Assembly: GCF_027942865.1 (NCBI RefSeq) | Contig: NC_134507.1 | Coordinates: 40,024,797-40,088,796 of the forward strand | Length of the DNA: 64,000 bases | Origin: Odontesthes bonariensis | Lineage: Eukaryota > Chordata > Actinopteri > Atheriniformes > Atherinopsidae | Reading direction: 5' to 3' | In this document: positions 39,884 to 52,009 of the stretch, one piece after another | How the letters are laid out: every line of letters starts with the position of its first letter | Position numbering within the stretch: the first letter of the stretch is position 1 | Notes under the pieces: model-generated | The model's database searches: none | Seen by the model: only the letters and a program-made list of their open reading frames with translations | Told to the model about the DNA's origin: nothing | Translations under genes and position numbers: made by a program

Positions 39884-41000
39884 ATGTTGTTTAAGGTTTT
39901 CTTCAGGTGAGTCTTCATGTTTAATGGTTTAGGTTTTTGTTCTCCTATATACTAAAGTTTCTTTCTTTTCTTTTGAAATCCAAACAGGATTTCCTGGCTT
40001 TGTGTCCTGCTCTTCAGCATTGGAACATGTTATCCCCCCCAGAAAAGCAAGTATATCAACATTTAGGTGCACTTTATATAAAGGCAGCCAACATGGGAAG
40101 TTTTTTAGTCTGGACATGCTCAACCCATGATCTTGGTAGGAATCAGAGGGAAGAGGGTCTGCAACTATATTAATCATGCAGCACTAAATCTTCCAATATA
40201 TTAGACTTGAGGTTTAATGACCCACTTGAACTGCAAATACTCCTTTTAGCTTTGTTTTTTGTTACTAAACATATTGGCAGTGATACAGAGGCTACTGACA
40301 GCATGACTAACCATGCTGTCATACTTTGCTTCAACTAATTTCTGGGCTCAGGTCAAAACAGTGGATACTCTGGGTCTGGTAGTAGCACGTCTGGCTCTGG
40401 CTACGGCAGCGGCTCCTCTGGCTCTGGCTCTGGCTACGGCAGCGGCTCCTCTGGCTCTGGCTCTGGCTACGGCAGCGGCTCCTCTGGCTCTGGCTACGGC
40501 AGCGGCTCCTCTGGCTCTGGCTACGGCAGCGGCTCCTCTGGCTCTGGCTCTGGCTACGGCAGCGGCTCCTCCGGGTCTAATGCTGGCTTTACTGCGCAGG
40601 ACGCAGACTTTGCTCGTTTCCTTGCTGCCCTAATGAACTTGAAGATCGACAGTTCTTTCCCACAGTCTGCCTGGACCTCCGACCAGGTCCCTAAGGACAC
40701 ATCAGAGATGCGCACAGTATACCCTACATCCCACGTCGTCCAATCCAGCAATGGCTACCAACGAGCACGCGACTCCAGTTCGTACGCCAAATATTCCCAG
40801 GATGCTTTTGACCACTTTGATGCCAAGACTGGGTCTAAAGGGCAGAAGTTGTACTAAGGTAAAGCTGGACTAGTGTCTGAAGTATTGAGACTCCTGTGTC
40901 AATACTGACCCCTTCTGTTTTCTGCAGGTGACTCATGGACACTTCCATGGAGATTCCAACATGTGGCTGAACTCTGACTAAATAAACTTGACCAATAAAA
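39884..41000 (+). CDS. Small secreted Gly/Ser/Tyr-repeat protein gene 2, 195 aa
   Basis: Exons: 39884-39906, 39988-40046 (59 nt) and 40352-40857 with stop TAA; a 3' UTR exon starts at 40928, with AATAAA at 40981 and 40994. Intron 2 uses a GC donor (GCAAGT); using the nearby GT would throw the long exon out of frame. The product starts MLFKVFFRISWLCVLLFSIG with a signal peptide ending near TCYP. Next come tandem repeats of GSGYGSGSSGS type (about residues 35-105) and an unrepeated tail (AQDADFARFLAALMNLKIDS ... SQDAFDHFDAKTGSKGQKLY). Family not recognised. The repeat suggests a structural extracellular protein, but tissue and role are unknown. Exon 2 length and phases match the gene at 32110. 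Confidence 0.8.
40388..40572 (+). repeat. Coding minisatellite (27- and 33-bp units)
   Basis: Units of GGCTCTGGCTACGGCAGCGG plus CTCCTCT, some with an extra GGCTCT, lie inside exon 3 of secreted gene 2. Unit number is likely to vary between individuals. Confidence 0.9.
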
Positions 41001-42140
41001 GGAGGTCTGTGTATTGAATACTTTAACTCGAAGATTGTTTTCACTTCATAGAGGATTTGAGTCTTCACCACACCCACTGAGGCTGACTCTGCTTTTGAAG
41101 GGCAAACTGAATACTGAATGCTTTAAATTCTACCACTACATGTTTCCTTCTCCTCATGGTTGAATTGCATTACACAAACCCAGACAGAAATAACTTGAAG
41201 CTCAGTACAGTGGCCCTGCTTGCCCTTGCACAATGAAGGTGTTTAGTTAAAGCTGCACTCGCTGGCCTTTTCCAAGCTTTAATGGCATGTGACTCGTTAG
41301 CCTATGCTACGTAGCCTTGCTCCTCCTCTGCTTGGCACCACTTGGGGTCTTCTGTGTGCCTCATCAGAGCCATACATCCCTCTGAACCAACTTTGTCTCA
41401 ACTTGCCCTCTGTGTGTGTGTGTGTGTGCGGCCTTTATTCATCTCACCTGGGACACCAGCTGAGATGAATGCCACTGTGCTTCTTACAGACTCTGTCATC
41501 AACATGGCATCATATCTTCCCATGTTGGGATTTTCATCCTACACGAGACTTAAATATCTCCTGCATTTGTTTTTCAGACTCTACCAGTGCACACATGTGG
41601 ACGATGCATTCTCAAATGCCCTTGGGTGCAAAGCTACATGATCAATTTGGAGCTGGAAGCTGACACCCTCTCTGCCTTTAAGATTATGCCTCAAACTTTG
41701 TTTAAATCAGAACGATGGCTAATGGGATTCCAATATATCAACACTTCTCCTTTAATCAATCTAACATAGAAAGCTGGGTGAAGACTGAATTACATGCAGT
41801 TCAGATCAGTAAAATGTATCAAATCTTATAACCGAGACGTCTTATGTGCAGATGTTTACTTTTCTGTGCACATCTACATATACTTTTAAAGTGCAAAGTG
41901 CTGTGGGATTAATTGCATTTTACACATTACAAGAACTTAGTTTTGGTCACTTCATTGTGTTAGTTAGCACATGGCTTGATGTCATTTCCCGTTGGTTGTA
42001 TTTTCTCATGGCACGTTGAATTGGTTTTGGTCAAAGGGTTGCACGTGTGTTGAGGGACGCAACTTGCTGTGAAGGAAATGTGTTGATAGAACAAGAATAT
42101 GTATCAAAAAATAAAATGTGTCAAAAACTGACTTTAGCTT
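41001..42140. other. No gene; weak LINE trace
   Basis: EADTLSAFKIMPQTLF at about 41655-41705 resembles the L2 C-terminus (EADTLSTFKTRLKTSLF). There is a short (TG)n at 41412. Nothing else is supported. Confidence 0.4.
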
Positions 42141-42178
42141 CAGAGATCGGGCGTGTTCAGGGCGGTGTGGCCATACGG
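42141..42178 (-). pseudogene. 5S rRNA 5' fragment
   Basis: The minus strand reads CCGTATGGCCACACCGCCCT and on to GATCTCTG, 5S from about nt 1 to 38. It is followed at about 42220-42485 by the spacer repeat shared with 22005-22265, so this is a detached piece of the RNA cluster. Confidence 0.8.
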
Positions 42179-42489
42179 AAGAGAAGTAGTCACAAACAAG
42201 CTTTTTATAGAAGCAGACACATCTATTATTGTATTCTGACTTCTAAAATAGAACTATACTGTTTAAAAAAGACGCAGTGTATGAGGATGTTATTAAATTA
42301 AGCTTCCTTGGTTTCTCTGTATAATGACGATGAACACAAAACTACACACAGGGAACAGAGGAGCTTGACAGACACACACTAAGTTATCTGAGAGTCCCAT
42401 TTTCAGCTGCAGAGAACAATCACATCAGGGAAGTCGATGTGCAGGCTCAACATCAGCCTCTCAAGCCAACTCTCTGGTAAAATAGAGGA

Positions 42490-43455
42490 ATCTCTTCACT
42501 CTACAGCCTGCAGGGGGCGCTGACCTACAATCAAATCACTTCACGGGAAGATTTTTGGAACAAATTCTTTAGAAACTGAAGGTGACAAATCTACGATGAT
42601 CTTTACAATCACACAGTCTTAAAGTGGAGCTTCTTCTTATGTTTCTATGCAGCTGAGCACTCACATCATGATGACTGACGTGTGGAGAAATCCTGCTCTT
42701 CAGCACATTTTATTTCACATCCAATAAGGTTTAAAGTTCACATTTTTTCAGCTTTGATGCTGCTTCCCGTCATCAAAACCTGGGCATCTGGTGTGCAATT
42801 TAATGCATTAAACGCACGCGAGTCCATTCTTCCAGATATACCCAAAACACTCGTGGTATAAAGATATAGACTTCAGACACCCAAATCATGCTCTAAAAGC
42901 ACAGGTGGGAAAAACAAAGTTATTTTAACATAATATTTCCCCTTTAAGACTTTCTCTGAGCATCTCAGGGATTTGCAGGGCTTATGACTTTATAGAGCAT
43001 TTTTCAAGCAAAATGTAACTCATTGTTTGATATAGCAATTAAAAAGGACAAACATGGAATGAAACAAAATACAAGGATTGTAAAATGCCCACACTAATAA
43101 AAAATTTGCAGAAAACAGTAAAATATTAACTCAGCAATAAAAACAAACCGTGTACAAGACATGAAAAGAGAACATTAAACAAGGCAAACAGGCCAATTGA
43201 GGAATCTATGGAGGCTTAAAATTCAAAAGATAGTTTTTATATTTTTATAGTCAAACCAGTCTTCAAATCAAATTTATTTTTCTTAAATGCATCAGCAACA
43301 CATCCTCTCACTTCGAGTTGCTCCAACATCTTTCCTGGACCACTTGTGAGCACAAACTGCTGGATAGAAATTTGAAAGCTGGATGAGGAGCTGGGTACTG
43401 GGAGAGCACCATTAGTTCTACCAATACTTTGTTCAGTGAGTTAGAGCAGAATAGC
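42490..43455. other. No gene recognised
   Basis: AT-rich, nothing supported. Confidence 0.4.
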
Positions 43456-44282
43456 AAATGAAAGATTTCACTGGATAAAGCTTACCCAGGATACCAACTA
43501 GGAAATTTGACTTCCCATTTAGAAGTTGTAAATTCAGAGGATGCAACAAGAGTTTCTAAAAGTAGAATGGGAGGCAGAGCCTTCAGTTATCAGGCCCCTC
43601 TATTGTGGAATAAGCTGCCAGTAAATGTCCGGGAAGCAGACACCCTTTCCACTTTTAAGACCAGGCTTAAAACTTCCCTTTTTGATAAAGCTTATAGTTA
43701 GGGATGGCTCAGGTGATCCTGAAACATCCCATAGTTAAGCTGCTACAGACCTAGACTGCTGGGGGGCCTCATCTGACACACCTTTCCTCACTTTACTCTC
43801 TTTATGTATATGTGATATTATTATGGTCATTAACTCGTGTTTCCCTGTTCCAACAGATATCCTTTGAATGGTGTTACAGTGCCGCTGTCGCGGTGGCCCC
43901 CTGCCCCCCTCCCCCTCCCTTTCTGTCTTCTCAAACCCCAGCTGGTCGAGGCGGATGGCCACCCTTCCTGAGTCTGGTTCTGCCAGAGGTTTCTTCCTGT
44001 TAAAAGGGAGTCGTTTCTCTCCACAGTCGCCTCAGGCACGCTCAGGCCGGGAGATTGGACCGAAAAACAAAAGTTTTCAGTGCAATCTGTTGGTTTTCTT
44101 AGCTAGGAAATTGTTTTTGAATTGGCTCTATATGAACGAATTGGATTATTTTATGAATTATGATTATTATTAATTAATTGAATTCCAATTGGCTTGAATT
44201 GGACTTACTATCTAAGTGCCTTGAGATGACATTTGTTGTATTTGGCGCTATATAAATAAAAATGAATTGAATTGAATTGAAC
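43456..44282 (+). mobile_element. L2-type LINE 3' end, cleanest copy
   Basis: It encodes GRAFSYQAPLLWNKLPVNV then READTLSTFKTRLKTSLFDK and a stop. A 3' UTR follows with GAGGTTTCTTCCTGTTAAAA, GGCGCTATATAAATAAA and a GAATT-repeat tail. It is the reference for copies A and B at the left of the window. The 5' edge is uncertain. Confidence 0.82.
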
Positions 44283-45600
44283 ATCAATAGGCATGTTCTG
44301 GCACAACTGCAGAACCTGCCTTTACAGAGTGGAAAGGCAACAAGTTGCCTATTAAAGCACAATAGTAGAGTGGTACAGGGTAGGGTTGTCAAAGAATATT
44401 CTAAATTTGAATAGGTTTTAAAAACAGACATTCGAAGGTGAAAATTAATATTCGAATGTGGAAAAACATCTGTGCAGCCGCCGTCTGCTTGAGACGGCAC
44501 ACTGCATGACGGGGTCATGGACAGGTCACAGGAGTCGCACTCTGGTACAGCGTCACTGCTGAAAGTTGACCCAACTCGACTGCAGGCGCAGAGAAAGCGA
44601 TTTTAACCCGCAAAAATATCAAAAGTCCTTTCTGGAAATACTGATTTTTGTCTGTTGACAGAAATTTTGGAGCCTCGAGACAAAGTTGTATGGAAGCTAC
44701 GGTAAGCTTATCATTCAACCACCAGCAACATGAGGTTACATATTGAAAATGTACACCCAAGTGAACATGGTATAATATTAAACTCAAATACATTGTCATA
44801 TGTTTAAACTACCTATACAAGTAGTCATGTCTTGTTGTAGTTTTTCTTGCCATTGACACAATGCTGTCATGGCCTGGCTGATTGAAATCCCCCAGATGTG
44901 TATGTGTGTCAGACAATGCGCAAATACAGATGTTTTAATGTTTTTTTTAGAGGGAATATTTGAACTTAAGCAATTTTGACAGTCCTAGTATATGGATACC
45001 CAGAGACAAAAATAGAAATGTTCATTATCCACTGGCTTGTGATTACTTTAGCATTCCGTCTGCAGGGTTTGGGGGAAAAACCCAGACAAGGTCATATGAC
45101 AAGACTGCCAAAGACATGGCACTGGCTGTGGCTTAACTGCAGAAGAATATTTAAGGAGTATCCAGCCAAGTATTTCAAGCACAATGTTTGTTTGGCAAGC
45201 CTTCAGGTTGGCTACCGTGCACTCAGCAATCTGTGCCTGGAGTTACATTGTGGCACAAAGTTGTACCAATTTGAAGCATGCGCTGCATAGAAGGGGTTGT
45301 GTCTGGCTGCCATGTACAGGTGTAGAGAAATGGCTGTAAAGGATGCTGTAGCTGATCGCTATAGTCAATTGAGCTAAGGGTGCAACTATTTAACACTTCC
45401 ATAGCAATTCCTCTCAAGATGCAGAGCTTTGAGAAGCCATGTTTGAAACCAAAAGCAGAACGTCCCAGTCAAATACGACAGGCGATGCCTGCCATTTGCC
45501 TTGAACCCAGATGGTGTACACAGGGCATTGTTTCCTGTAATCATTCTGAAGCGAGATCATTTCACAAGACTTTATTCAAAGACTAAAAAGAATCTTCTTA
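44283..45600. other. Unassigned; possible small hAT-like element
   Basis: TAGGGTTGTCAAA at 44392 and TTTTGACAGTCCTAG at about 44975-44989 are roughly inverse and resemble hAT ends, with no matching duplication. A 104-codon frame at 44976-45290 is not recognised. Confidence 0.35.
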
Positions 45601-46661
45601 TAATGTTTGATTCAGCTTTCCAATCTGAAACAGAACCAAATATTGATAATACTGATAATGCGATAGGGTCCCTTCCATCGTGGCGCAAGTAAATGATTGT
45701 CTGCTTTAGACAGGGGGTGAGAGCGTATCCATACTCTATCTTTTTCCAAAAAGCTCCCATCTCTTCTTCGACGATCGTAGTTTTGTTTTTGTCTTTGTTT
45801 AGCTTTTTTCTGATTAACATCCGCAAACTGACGAAGTTCAACGATCTGTTTTGCAGTGGGGTACATGGAGGTGTCAGGATCACATAGAGTTGGATGGAGT
45901 TCTGCATCCAAAGGTCCTTTAAGTACGCGTCCTAGATTTAACTCAGCAGGGGTCACGCCTGTAGATTCATGAACTGCTGAGTTCAGAGCGAATCGAAATT
46001 CTGGTAAGTATTTATCCCAATTTTTATGTTTGTCACTGACATAGGAAGAAATCATAACTTTGATGTTACGATTGACTCTTTCCGTCAGGCTGGTTTGTGG
46101 ATGGTATGCAGATGTTTTCTTCGGTGTGAGATTCCATTTTTTGCAGGTTTCATTAAAAATGGAGGAAACGAATTGTGGACCCTGGTCAGAAAGTATGTAT
46201 TGTGGTACACCCCATCGTGTCAATATTTCTTTGATCAAGTAATGAGAGACTGTTTCTGCAGAAGCTTTGCGAAGGGGAAACATTTCGACCCACCGGGAGA
46301 AATAATCTACAAAAACTAGGAGGTAGATGTTGCCACTGCTACTCCGTGGAAAAGGTCCCATGGTAGACTCACTTCTGTTTGTTGTAATTTTCCAGGAGGT
46401 TTCCTGACTTCAGGTTTATATAGTTGACAGATTTGGCAGTTCCTCAAGTAGTCTCGAACATCAATGCTCATCCTTGGCCAATACACCAAGGCTTGCAAAC
46501 GTTTGTAGGTTTTATAACGCCCGAAGTGTCCAGATAGGGGGTCATCATGATGGTGATGCAACAACTGCTGACGTCGTGCAGGGGGTACATAAACCTGATA
46601 GAGGGTTTTATGTGGTAACGTGACAACTCTGTAGATTTTGTCTTCTATAATGGTATACTGA

Positions 46662-48219
46662 CAGGGCTGGACTGGCATCTGAAAAGGGCCCGGGCACTTT
46701 TTGATCACTGAGGGCCCAGCGCGCATATATGTATATTTATATATACACACACTTCTGTCTAATTATCATTAATCCTCCATTTAATCCTTGTAAGGTGTTC
46801 ATGTTTTTGTTACATAGAAGATATTCTGGCCCAGTGGACCTGGGACTAAAGGAGGGGAAAAAAGCTGCTGTGCACCCTCATGTTCCCTTCATCCTGCTTG
46901 TGAAGTTCTGAGTATCTTTGTTTTTGAGGACAAGAGATAGAGAGAGGAGGATAACTAACTTTATTTTCCAGATGATGAGCCCTGGCCAGTGAATCTCATT
47001 GTGAAAAAAGTATTCATACCATTTTCCTTCAGCAAAACCTGAAAATGGGTCCCACAGACCCAAGCCAGGGATAAGCAAAGCAATATTTCACCAACACACA
47101 CAACACTGTATAGAAAAGGAGCACCAGCACCACACACACACTGTTGTATGTTCTAAGTCTTACTGAATCAAATTAAACATGTAGCAATAATTTCCTGGGT
47201 TCAATTATTTTATTTATTGCTCAAAATTGCTCCAGTCCACAGATACTGTCAGTGAGCTTACTGAATGGAATGTTAACCCCCGCCCCCCAGGCATAAACTG
47301 TAATGCAGCTTGAGACTGATCAAAAGAGCCTAAGATAGTGCTTATGTCTGTGTGTTTTTTTCGGACACGTCATTTTTTTCACTACAGCAAAACCAAAAAA
47401 TTATACCAAATGGGTATTTTTGTGACTGATTTGATGAAGTCAGGATGACAACTTGGTCTCGGTTTCAAACTTTCAGTCAATGGGAAACGAAACGCTGAAG
47501 CGCCCAATAGCTACACTGCATTGGCTAGCGGGTGTGTTGAGATGAATTCTAACCTCAATCTCTCCCTGCTGGGTCACGTCTCCTATCTCCGTCTCCTCCT
47601 CCTCTGGTTCCCCAGCTGGAACCATCTCCTCCGCCTCCCCCTCCTGTTCATTCTCCACCACCTGTGCGCTCGTTGATGTACCGGCGGCCCCACTGCTGCC
47701 CCAACCTGAGGTCGAGCAGCCAGGTTCCGCATCTCCCACGGCCCCACTAACCGAACCTGAGCTCGAGCTTGTGCTTTTAAAAAACATATCGGTGATTTTA
47801 GCGCATTTTACTGCGTCGTCTCTTGGTTTTTGTTTTCTCTTTTCTTTACGTTTGTCAAGGTCACTCCTTTGTTTCTCCATTTCGCGTCCTCTTTCCATCA
47901 GAGCTTCAGCCGAATATAGCCAAGTGAAGTCAGCTAAACTTGGGGTTATAATGATGATGATGACTTGGGTCAAGTGGGCCTGTAGGGAGGGGCGGGCCTT
48001 TGACAACGTTAGGCATTCTCATTGGACTAGCGCTCTGTGCGTCAGGAGAAACATCCAATGGGCCCCGACGTGTCATTTTTTTTTTACCGTCGCAGTCAAT
48101 AAAAAATATAATATATATATGTATATTTTATTTACGGCCCTCGGAGGGCCCAGAGGGCCCAAATCGCGGGAGGGCCGTTCGGGATATGCCCGAACGGCCA
48201 GATAGCCAGTCCAGCCCTG
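46662..48219 (-). mobile_element. hAT element inside the Gypsy fossil
   Basis: The ends CAGGGCTGGACTGGCATCTG and GATAGCCAGTCCAGCCCTG are inverse. The 8-bp duplication TATACTGA is perfect at 46654-46661 and 48220-48227. Gypsy integrase sequence reads on either side, so the hAT is the younger element. One transposase-like exon remains on the minus strand. Confidence 0.9.
47473..47900 (-). pseudogene. hAT transposase N-terminal exon
   Basis: The minus-strand frame has ALMERGREMEKQRSDLDKRK, then basic residues and KCAKITDMFFKSTSSSSG. A Ser/Gly-rich stretch and a Glu-rich stretch follow (EEEETEIGDV). This start is typical of ZMYM-like hAT transposases of fish. The catalytic and dimerisation regions are absent, so the element is non-autonomous. 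Confidence 0.6.
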
Positions 48220-49720
48220 TATACTGAACGGCTGGTGATTCTTGTACTGGCTCTTTTTCTGTGATTTCTTGGTACAGATCTTCTGCAAATGGATCTTCTT
48301 GCTGGGCTTTCCAGATATTTTCATCTGAAATTTGTAGTTGACGAGAGGTGTCTCGCATGGACCGTAGTACAACTGCACAGATAAGTGGAGAATGGTTAGA
48401 AGTGTCAATCGGGGCTCATGACAGAGCATCTGGAACTGTGTTATACTTTCCTTTTTCGATATTCTACACTAAAAGAGAATTCCTGTAGTCGAAGAGCCCA
48501 TCTAATCAAACGAGTACTAGGTTTTTGAGTTTTAAACACCCAGACCAAAGACGAAGGATCTGTTACAACTGTGAAATGTCGTCCTTCCAGGTAACATCTC
48601 CATTTTTCAATGGCCCATACCACAGCAAGACATTCTTGTTCAGTTGTAGAATAATTTCTTTCCGCGGTGTTAAGAGTCCGGCTGGAGAAAGCGATGATCT
48701 GCTCTGAGCCCAGCCCAGTTGGTTGAGTTAACACAGCGCCCAACCCCACATCACTGGCATCTGTGTAAACACTGAAGTGTAACTTCAAGTCTGGATGACC
48801 AAGGAAAGGTGGTGAAGTCAGATGTTTTTTCAGAGTTTCGAATGAGGTTTGACATGATGGTGTCCAAATGAATTTTGCCCCTTTCGTTCAGAGGGTCTGC
48901 TTAGGCTGAGAAATCAGGCACAAAACGGTGGTACCAACCAGCCATGCCTAGAAATCTCTGAAGTTGTTTGAGATTCTGTGGGACAGGAAATTCCTGAACA
49001 GCCTTAACTTTGTCTGGATCCACTGCAATTCCATTTGCAGTCCTAGAAATTTTAAGGTAGAGCAAAAAAACTGATTCCGTATTTATGGTAAGGTTGGCTT
49101 CACAAAGTTTATCCAGGACTGTTTGGATGTCTATACTGTGTTGTTCATAAGTGGGAGAGTAAATGATAATATCATCCAGATATACCAAACAGCTTTTTCC
49201 ACGGAGCTCACCTAACACCAATTCTATTAACCTTTGGAAGGTGGCGGGTGCATTTTTTAATCCAAAAGGCATGACTTTGAACTGAAAAACCCCATGGGGA
49301 CACACAAAAGCAGTTTTTTCCCGGCTTTCTCGGTCCATGCGGACTTGCCAGTAGCCGCTATTTAAATCTAGAGTGGTAAAAACCACGGCTCCAGAAAGGG
49401 ATTCTAAGATTTCCAGAAGGTTTGGTAATGGCAGGGTGCGATTTGCTGGGGGGGATGGGGGGGATTATCCCCCCCTCTGGTTTTTTGACAAATGGCACCC
49501 TGGGTAATGGATATGCATCTGTGTGGATGTTTGCATTAAGTTTCCTGTAGTCGACACAAAAATGATGTTTGGGGTAATTTATTTTGGTCACCAAAACAAC
49601 TGGAGCAGCATATTAGGCCGTAAGGTGAACCTCGAAAACTCCTTCAGAACACCAGGATTGTTCCACGTTCTCCGTACCAAACACGCTTCAGCTCATAAAA
49701 AGATTGAGTTATGTTGAGGT

Positions 49721-50154
49721 TTAAAAGAAAGTTTTGCCGCTCAGAACACAGTACTTTTTTAGTTTGCAACGTTTAAAGGAAGAACTAATGCCTGGCAAGG
49801 CGTATGTACATATTCGGCAGGCGTAATAACAGTTTGACTCGCGAGAGGTGCCACAGTTGAGACGTCATCAGAATGGACGAATCGGATAGTTGGTATGTCA
49901 GCTGAGCTGGTAAACAGAAACAGCACCGCAGTAGCAGCGCGATCATCCAGCAGTACCGAAGAAGACGAAATTTTGACCGAAAATGTTATAAAAAAGAAAT
50001 CTTCGAAACATAAGATTTGTTACATGCACATATCTTCTGTTAAGCATGAGGAAACACAGAATTTCACCTGCACAAGGTGGAATCGAAGGAATCAGAAGGA
50101 ACAAATAAAGAACCACTGAGTTCTTATACGATGCGTGGACACATGCTGATCTTC
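49721..50154. other. No gene recognised
   Basis: A 74-codon frame at 49895-50119 is Ser- and Lys-rich and unassigned. Confidence 0.35.
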
Positions 50155-50998
50155 AATTCAATTCAATTCAATTCAATTCAATTCAAAAATACTTTATTTA
50201 TCCCAGAGGGAAATTAAATGTTGATGTAACTCAATTAAATCAAGGAATTATTATAGATGCTGATGGCTGTGGGCAGGAAAGATTTCCTGTAGCGGTCCGT
50301 TTTGCATCCAAACTGAAGAAGCCTTTGACTGAAGAGACTCTGTTTTCCGATAACAGTCTCATGGAGAGGATGTTCAGGGTTGTCCATAATTATCTTGATT
50401 TATTCTGTTGTTGACAAGCACTGCCAATCCACCCCCTTCTTTGCATTATTGTCTCCAGAGGTTCCACAGTCATCCCCAGAACAGAACCAGCCTTCTTTAT
50501 CAGGTTGTTGAGTCTTTTTAGGTCCCTGGTTCTGATGCTGCTGCCCCAACAGATGACGCAAGAGGAAATGACGCTCTCAACAACAGACTTGTAGAAGATC
50601 TGCAACATCTTGTTGCAAACCTTGAAGGACCTTAGCTTCCTCAAGAAGTACAGTCTGCTCTGTCCTTTCTTGTAGATGGCTTCACTGTTGTGTCTCCAGT
50701 CCAGTCTGTTGTCCAGATGAACACCAAGGTATTTATATTCCTCAACCACCTCCACTTCTTCTCCCATGATGGAAACAGGATTTGATCTAACCTTGTTTCT
50801 CCTGAAATCTACAGTCATCTCCTTTGTTTTGTTAACATTCAAGACGAGATGATTGTTCCCACACCATGCCACAAAGCGGTCCACCAGCTCTCTGTACTCA
50901 GCTTCTTGTCCATCTCTGATACACCCGACAACTCCAGAGTCATCTGAATATTTCTGTAGATGACAGGAGTCTGACTTGTACTGGAAGTGAAGTGTTCG
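50155..50998 (-). mobile_element. Rex1/Babar-like LINE 3' end
   Basis: The minus strand encodes the end of a reverse transcriptase (YSDDSGVVG, then FVAWCGNNHLVLNVNKTKEM, EYKYLGVHLDNRLDW, SRLYFLRKLRSF). It continues to a tail TTTCCCTCTGGGATAAATAA and a GAATT repeat. This matches the fish Rex1-type LINEs. It is 5' truncated at about 50998; a second tail of the same family lies at 53282-53560. Confidence 0.78.
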
Positions 50999-51479
50999 GT
51001 TTCCTAAATGGATGCAGCATCAGGGAGAGCAGGTGTCTGACCTGACGAGGAGACACCGGATTGCATGGCTGGCTGGACCTTACTTTCGATTGCACCCCTC
51101 CGTCGATGAGAGTGTGTTCTCTACATTTTCACTCGGGTACGTTATCTAAAAATCTCTTTATGTTGTTGTCTCTTAAAGCTACGAAGTTACTTTATGTTGT
51201 TGCAAACCCTGAAGTGCACCTGACGTTGCTGCCTAGCTAGCTAACTAGCGAACTGTTGCCTCTTCGAAAATGCTCAATTGGCAAACTGTTGCCTCTTCGA
51301 AAATTAATGTTAACTACCCCCTAATGTGGCTAATGTGTTAATGTGTACCCCTTCAGCCCTTTTGTCATACCATGAGCAGCGTTACCCTCTCAGTCTGTAT
51401 CTTTATTTTGCATGTGTTCTGTGATGGGTTTGCCATTGATTGCATAGGTTTTTTTCATAAACTATTTATTCTGTTGTAG

Positions 51480-51720
51480 GTAAGCCATCATATGAGATGT
51501 TGGAGAACCACGCTGACTGGACAAATTCAGATTTTTACATTCAACTGTACCTGTGCACATGCTGCTCAAATGTGAGGGTGAAAACCTAATGCCTTTGGAT
51601 AGGATTGTCACTGTTTGCTGTGCCTTAACAAACATGTGCAAAAGTGTTGTTTGAGTTCATTCCTCATTGTTCATTACTTTTTAATTTGTTTGAAATAAAT
51701 GTTTGAGTGCCTTGTTCATT
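51480..51720 (+). pseudogene. ISL2EU-like transposase C-terminal remnant
   Basis: The frame near 51590-51655 reads CEGENLMPLDRIVTVCCALT, then NMCKSVV and stop. This resembles the end of DDE_4/ISL2EU transposases (PL-QI-TVC-ALCN). AATAAATG follows at about 51698 and, in a duplicate of the tail, at about 51740. It converges with the minus-strand exons at 52020-52895. Low homology, so the call is tentative. Confidence 0.45.
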
Positions 51721-52009
51721 ACCTTTTAATTTGTTTGAAATAAATGCTTGAAACAACTTTATATGGCTTAACAATGTTTATTAACAGAACAGGAAAAAAG
51801 AATAAGGGTACAAGGTGCAGAATGCAATATACCTCTAGGAAAAGTTAACAGTGCAAAAGAACATGTGTGCATTCAGAATAAAAAGTATGAAAATGTCCAG
51901 CATGTAAACACTGACAACAAGCAATAATAAAATAATACTGTTACTAGTGCAAAAGAACAACACAAGAAGAACAGCACAAGAAGAGCAAAACCATGGCGTG
52001 TCAGCGGAG

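Larger units (their letters stand above)
45600..49720 (-). mobile_element. Gypsy-type LTR retrotransposon fossil (pol)
   Basis: On the minus strand the pol order is reverse transcriptase (about 49594-48900, with the YLDD-type active site), RNase H (about 48790-48440), then, past a hAT insertion, the zinc-binding and core integrase domains (about 46650-45612). The order RT-RNase H-integrase is that of Gypsy (Metaviridae) elements. gag and LTRs were not identified. The copy is broken by several lesions and by the hAT. It looks moderately old. Confidence 0.85.

Noticed and set aside
40313-40633. 106-codon frame with ALATAAAPLA repeats
   Set aside because: Alternative frame of the Gly/Ser/Tyr exon; it does not join the signal-peptide exon and loses the unrepeated tail.
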